Source: Rotaria socialis (Eukaryota; Rotifera; Eurotatoria; Philodinida; Philodinidae). From it: a stretch of DNA of 64,000 nt. Position 1 is the first letter of the stretch; each line of letters opens with the position of its first letter. Location: positions 62,001 to 126,000 of the forward strand of contig CAJNYU010000694.1 in assembly GCA_905331475.1 (NCBI GenBank), read 5' to 3'. The position numbers were made by a program, and so were the translations under genes. A model generated the notes under the pieces. That model was not told where the DNA came from. It worked only from the letters and a program-made list of their open reading frames with translations, and did not search any database. This document shows, piece by piece, positions 59,532-64,000 of this stretch.

Positions 59532-62380
59532 TTATTGAAGAAGGTCTATTATGAGTAGTATTGAGATCAAAAATCGGTTTATTAATTGAGAATAACATAT
59601 AGATGAATCTATTTTTAATCACAGAATTTGTTTTAGAAGAATAATACTAATTGAGAAATAAATATTTACTTGGTGATATTTTTGTATTGTTTCGCACTAC
59701 TGAAGAAGCGGCATTGTCATGTTGTGATCTCGTATGTTGAGCTAATAAAAAATTTTAATAAGTTCATGGCTTTTTTTGCGAGCAATAATATAATCTTACT
59801 GAATTTTTGATTAAAATCAATGTGATCAGAATGATGGCCAAGAAAATTTTCAGCTCGACATTCATATCTGCCGTAGTTTTCATGTAATGATTCCTTTTTG
59901 AATATATTAAAAATATTAAGTTGATTTTCATTTGAAAAAAAAAGTTTTTTCATTAACTTACACGAATGGTGAGGACGGTCAACAGACATTCTTCATTCTC
60001 GATTGATACTTGATTTGTATTAATAATAAATTGTTGTTCATTCAAAATACTTTTCCCATTGCGAAGCCATTCTGTTTGAGGCAACGGCATTGAACAGATT
60101 TCACAATTTAATTGAACAGGTTTTATAAAAAAATTAATGAATTTCTTGATCATCACACGTGGTGGATCTGAATAAAGAAGCAAAAGCTTTTTTGCTTCCA
60201 TATAATTAATATCATGTGATAATATTTTCTATTCTTTTCTATTCTATGTGTTAACATCAAATTCAATCAGATTATTTTGATAAAATACGTGTGAATGTAG
60301 AAAAGGAAAAAGCTTTTTCTTTTCAAAGACATAAACTTAATTTAGATATTGATGAATAGAAAGACAAATTATTCAATGGAATATTGTCATGAAATTCTAG
60401 ACAAAAAATGGATCAGACGACTTACATTGAACAGTGACATAGAATGAACGACTAATTTTTTCATGATATCCATTTGAAGCAATACATTCGTATGAACCAC
60501 TATCAGTGAAGCCCAGTGATGATATATAAAGATCTTCTCCATAATGAATTGCTGGAAAAAGAAAATTTTTTTTTTCCTTTAAATGATTATTAATAAAATA
60601 GTTAATCACTTCTGGACTGTTTATTTTTATTTCGATAAATCCAAGTTATGTTTGTTGAAGGAAAAGCATGAGCATGACAAGATAAATTCATAGATGAACC
60701 TTCGGGATATGAAACAGTGGCTCCCATGGGAGAAAATGAAATAAATCGAGGTGGTACTAAACAAATATATGGATCAAATTAATATTAATAGAATGAATTC
60801 TTCTTTTATTCTTTTCTTTTATTTATTTCACAATAAAATACGACAAAATCTAAGTAGATTATATCTCAAATTTTTGTAAAGATATGAACAAAAAAATAAA
60901 GAATTCTATTGTTTTATAATCTTTTTCGGTGTTAATCTGATAAACTTCATTACGACATTTGATGCTCATTCTTCAACTCACTTGTTAACAACCGTTCTCA
61001 TCATGTCGGAGATATATTTCTATGATTTGACAAATCCTTTCTCTTAATTTCTATAGATCTACTCAGTTAGATTATAGCAAATGTCAAGGTTATATAAAAT
61101 CAGAAAAGAAAGAGATGAAAAAAACCAATCTATGACATGTTAATTATTAATCTGTATTGAAAAAGAATAATATATGAAATAATCAACTGAACAATTGTTA
61201 TTCTTAACTAAAAATAAAACTAATAAAACTAATTGTTTATGAAAGAAAAACATTAAAAAAAAAGAATTGATGAATACTGGATCACTGGATCAAATTAACA
61301 CACATGTTCTATCATTTCTTCTGCTTGATCGACCAAAAATAACGATAAAAAAATCGTCCTTCTCTACTTGTGACATACTCAAGTATTTATTTCTCATTCT
61401 AATATATATTCCTAGGAAATGATATGGTAACTGTAGTTCCAAAAGATTTCTTATCTTCTTATTTTAGGGGTGTTCTTCAGAGAGAGAGAGACAGAAAAGA
61501 GTACAGTTTTTCCTATTTTGTTTTTCTCAATCTAATGCCACGAATGGCAGACAACTAGTTTATTCTAGTTTGAAGATACTTACCAAATATTTCAAGTAAA
61601 AATGATGACAATTTTTCATCGTTATGCATACATGTATAAAGGCCTGAGTCATTTTGATTAACTGAAAAGATTTTTAAATCCAAACGATTTGATGAAAATC
61701 GAATTAATTTTATATGATTATTAGTCAAAGGCTTATCAATAAATAATTCTGAGCCCAATGATAACAGATCGCCAGTTGTTTGATGCATAAATGAAACCTT
61801 AAATAATGAGAAAGAAAGATTTTTTTGTTTAAATGAATTGATTTTGATTGTTTAGATACATTTGGCTTGTTATGAGTGAAGAGGAAAAGTGATTCTAGAA
61901 TGTATTGAACTGGAGGACAGAAAAGTAACCATTTATTTCTAAGTGGTCACTCGCCTCATCATCAGTGAACATATGTTGAACGTGCTCTTTCATATTCTAT
62001 TGTTCTTCTGAGGGCATCATCCCATAAAATAGTTGTCGAGTGTCCTTCAAATAACAATAATATTGATTTGGTGCTGCTTCTTTAGGAAAAACAATTTTAT
62101 GTTCACCTTAAATAACCTTTTTCATATTAAACATATCTAGATACGTATATCAATCAGCATAAACTAGAGCCATTGATTAACTATGCTCTACTAAGCATAA
62201 CAAATAGATTTACATTCATTAATCTTTTCGTCTTCTTGAATAAAAACTCACTTGGTCAAATTGTGATTCGTTTTCGAAAAAGCAAGAAAATGTAACATCT
62301 TGGCCAATATTTTTTCTTAAAACTTGATCCGATGATAATAAACGACTGAGCGATAAAAATAATATCATTCTGATAGTCAT
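59532..62380 (-). CDS. Three-Ig-domain cell-surface protein, lachesin/IgLON-like (copy 2)
   Basis: Eight minus-strand exons: 62380-62252, 61797-61584, 60756-60610, 60551-60426, 60167-59962, 59893-59800, 59741-59670 and 59608-59532; 354 aa. I chose the ATG at 62380, which gives a signal peptide (MTIRMILFLSLSRLL); an upstream in-frame ATG at 62473 adds 31 residues. Ig1 has NQNDSGLYTCMHNDEKLSSF, Ig2 LSCHAHAFPSTNITWIYR and TDSGSYECIASNGYHE, Ig3 LNCEICSMPLPQTEWLRNGK and YGRYECRAENFLGHH. The C-terminal exon ends in a hydrophobic segment (FLISILLIIDLLQ), again without a cytoplasmic tail. Closely related to copy 1: Ig1 and Ig2 are strongly conserved, Ig3 and the linker diverge, and exon 7 is shorter (72 against 126 nt). 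The last two exons are the least certain. Confidence 0.82.
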
Positions 62381-64000
62381 GATTGTATTTAGTCTATAGA
62401 AAATGATCGACTGGCACTCACTAAGAAAAAGAACGACAACTAATTGCTTACTTTTTCTTTTACTTCTGTTCAACAGATGAAGTAAAGGAAGACTTTTTTC
62501 TCTTCGTTCTTTTTTCTTTCCACCCTCTCTCTGCCTTGATGAATGATTATAAGTCTAGTTGTGATATTGATCCACTTGTACAATATTCGAAGAACAATTA
62601 TCTTTAAACAAACAAAACTAAAGTAACTTTGATTTATTTTATTTTTACTTTTGTTTTGTTGACATGAACGTGATTTTTATTCAATAATTTGCCGACAAAC
62701 GAATCGACTAACTAGATCATTGATAATTATTGACTATGACACGTGTCAAGAGAGAAACTCTTTGCCTTTGATTACGTCACCAAACAGAAACTTCGATGCC
62801 GAATTGAACTTTCCGATTACATATTTAATAATAACTAAAACGATCAATTGACTTTCAAGATAATTTGAAAAGAGAAAAAAAGAGAATCACTCAGTTAAGT
62901 CCGATCAAATCATTGCCTTAAAATAGTTTTTGATACTTTCTTTTGGAGTTGATACAATTGTATTTCATCGATTAAGTTTAGCTGTTTTAGAAAAATATGT
63001 TTTGACTTATTACAAAAAGAATGTTAAGCAAATCTTTTCTAATTTGTTAAAAAATTATTTAACATTTCAACAAATAATAATACTTTAAAGGCAAAATAAT
63101 GTGCAGAATAAATACTACGGATATTGGCATCTCAACATAGAAAATTTTCTCATTGAGATCGCTCTTTTCATCCAGTGAAGAAAAAAATGCGAGTTGATTA
63201 TATCTACAAGAAAATATTTTAATCTCATTCTATATGGAACAATTTAACAAAAGAGAATTCTATATAAAAAGTAAAGAAGATTAACAATAATATTTCACAA
63301 AATTATATTATCTATTCAATACGCAAGGTTTTATTCCAGTCAAACAGATTTCTATAGAATTCGTTCTTGTAACAGCACCAATTCTTGTAGTTAATGATTA
63401 CAAAATAATCTATTTTTCGGTCGACAAAATAGAATAATCAAATAGATGCAAGAGCGACATCTTATGAGTAATCTTCAAAATGTAGTATACTTATTGATAT
63501 TCTTATTTTTTATTCTTCTTGTAGATTTTTTTATCTTGAGCTTCAATTGAAAAAATGATTTTTTTTCATTTAGTTCCGCATAAAATAACCTTATAGATGA
63601 AACCGTAGTTGATGAGAAGAAAATTGTCTCTTCTGATAAGGTTCTACTATTCTTACTTGATTCGCATGATTTCATCGTAACTTTCGTTGTATGTTAGTAC
63701 ATTTTCCTTTTTGTAGTCTACACTTTTTTTACTGTGAGTTGACAATAAAATGTAGAAAAAAAACAAACATATATCGTTGCGTACCACTTCAAACGAAATA
63801 TAAAATACTTGTCATGATAGGAAAAAACTCTTTGATAGCTATTTGATAAATCTGATAGATTTATCAAGAAAAACAACAAAAGCAGAATCATGAGAAACAA
63901 AAACTAATATTCGAATCATGTACGTAATCTAGTGTGAAGCGGATTATTTTGATAATATTTTTTTGTCCGAAACTGCAAAATCAATGCTAAATCGATTCCT
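62381..64000. other. Gene-free right end
   Basis: AT-rich upstream region of Ig copy 2. Frames at 63475-63675 and 63718-63900 (minus) are short and unrecognised; they could belong to a gene continuing outside the window, but nothing supports that. Confidence 0.45.

Noticed and set aside
1-64000. tRNA, spliced-leader RNA, CRISPR or bacterial operon features
   Set aside because: I looked for B-box-like GGTTCGAATCC sequences, leader-like sequence and regular short repeats and found none; the DNA is a eukaryotic chromosome segment.

Overview
The window is eukaryotic nuclear DNA: AT-rich, with intron-containing metazoan genes whose introns are mostly 50-70 bp and GT-AG, with a few of 0.7-2.8 kb. 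The gene set (ribosomal protein eS7, complex I subunit NDUFA10, DONSON, RNF126-type E3, ENY2, CMC1, POP5, three-Ig-domain adhesion proteins) is animal. The compact same-strand gene cluster with acceptor-like sites before each start, the number of small DNA transposons, and one bacterial-looking dehydrogenase next to a carboxypeptidase fit a rotifer, most likely a bdelloid. That assignment is inference; no single marker in the window proves it.

Layout. 253-4498: a degenerate terminal-inverted-repeat DNA transposon with an exact 8-bp target duplication and a frame-broken transposase; 4590-5004: a hAT-like MITE. 5-8.9 kb: mostly empty, with two possible orphan exons. 8.9-10.1 kb: a low-complexity hypothetical protein. 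11.75-25.96 kb is the gene-dense housekeeping part: DONSON (-) and RPS7 (+) are divergent, RNF126 (-) and NDUFA10 (+) are divergent, and NDUFA10-ENY2-CMC1-POP5 run head-to-tail with gaps of 171, 104 and 24 bp, which looks like a trans-spliced operon.

27.9-33.8 kb is a repeat field: GC-rich fold-back MITEs, a hAT MITE with perfect ends, and a foldback element with 73-bp tandem repeats in both arms; it also holds a small secreted protein gene. 34.9-35.2 kb: a mini small-heat-shock protein. 36.8-39.1 kb: a 2.3-kb near-perfect palindrome whose centre is an assembly gap, with a diverged partial copy at 40.3 kb. 40.5-45.7 kb is empty. 45.7-46.4 kb: a secreted protein with a RyR-like segment. 46.9-49.2 kb: a probable transposon carrying a nested 259-bp inverted repeat.

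49.65-52.68 kb: a secreted M14 carboxypeptidase with a B-type specificity residue, followed 112 bp later by an NAD-dependent epimerase/dehydrogenase. 54.7-62.4 kb: two paralogous three-Ig-domain surface proteins in tail-to-tail orientation, with identical sizes for exons 2-5. I reconstructed exon structures by hand from splice-site consensus, reading-frame phase and family similarity; all spliced lengths below are multiples of three. I saw no tRNA, rRNA, CRISPR or spliced-leader RNA gene.
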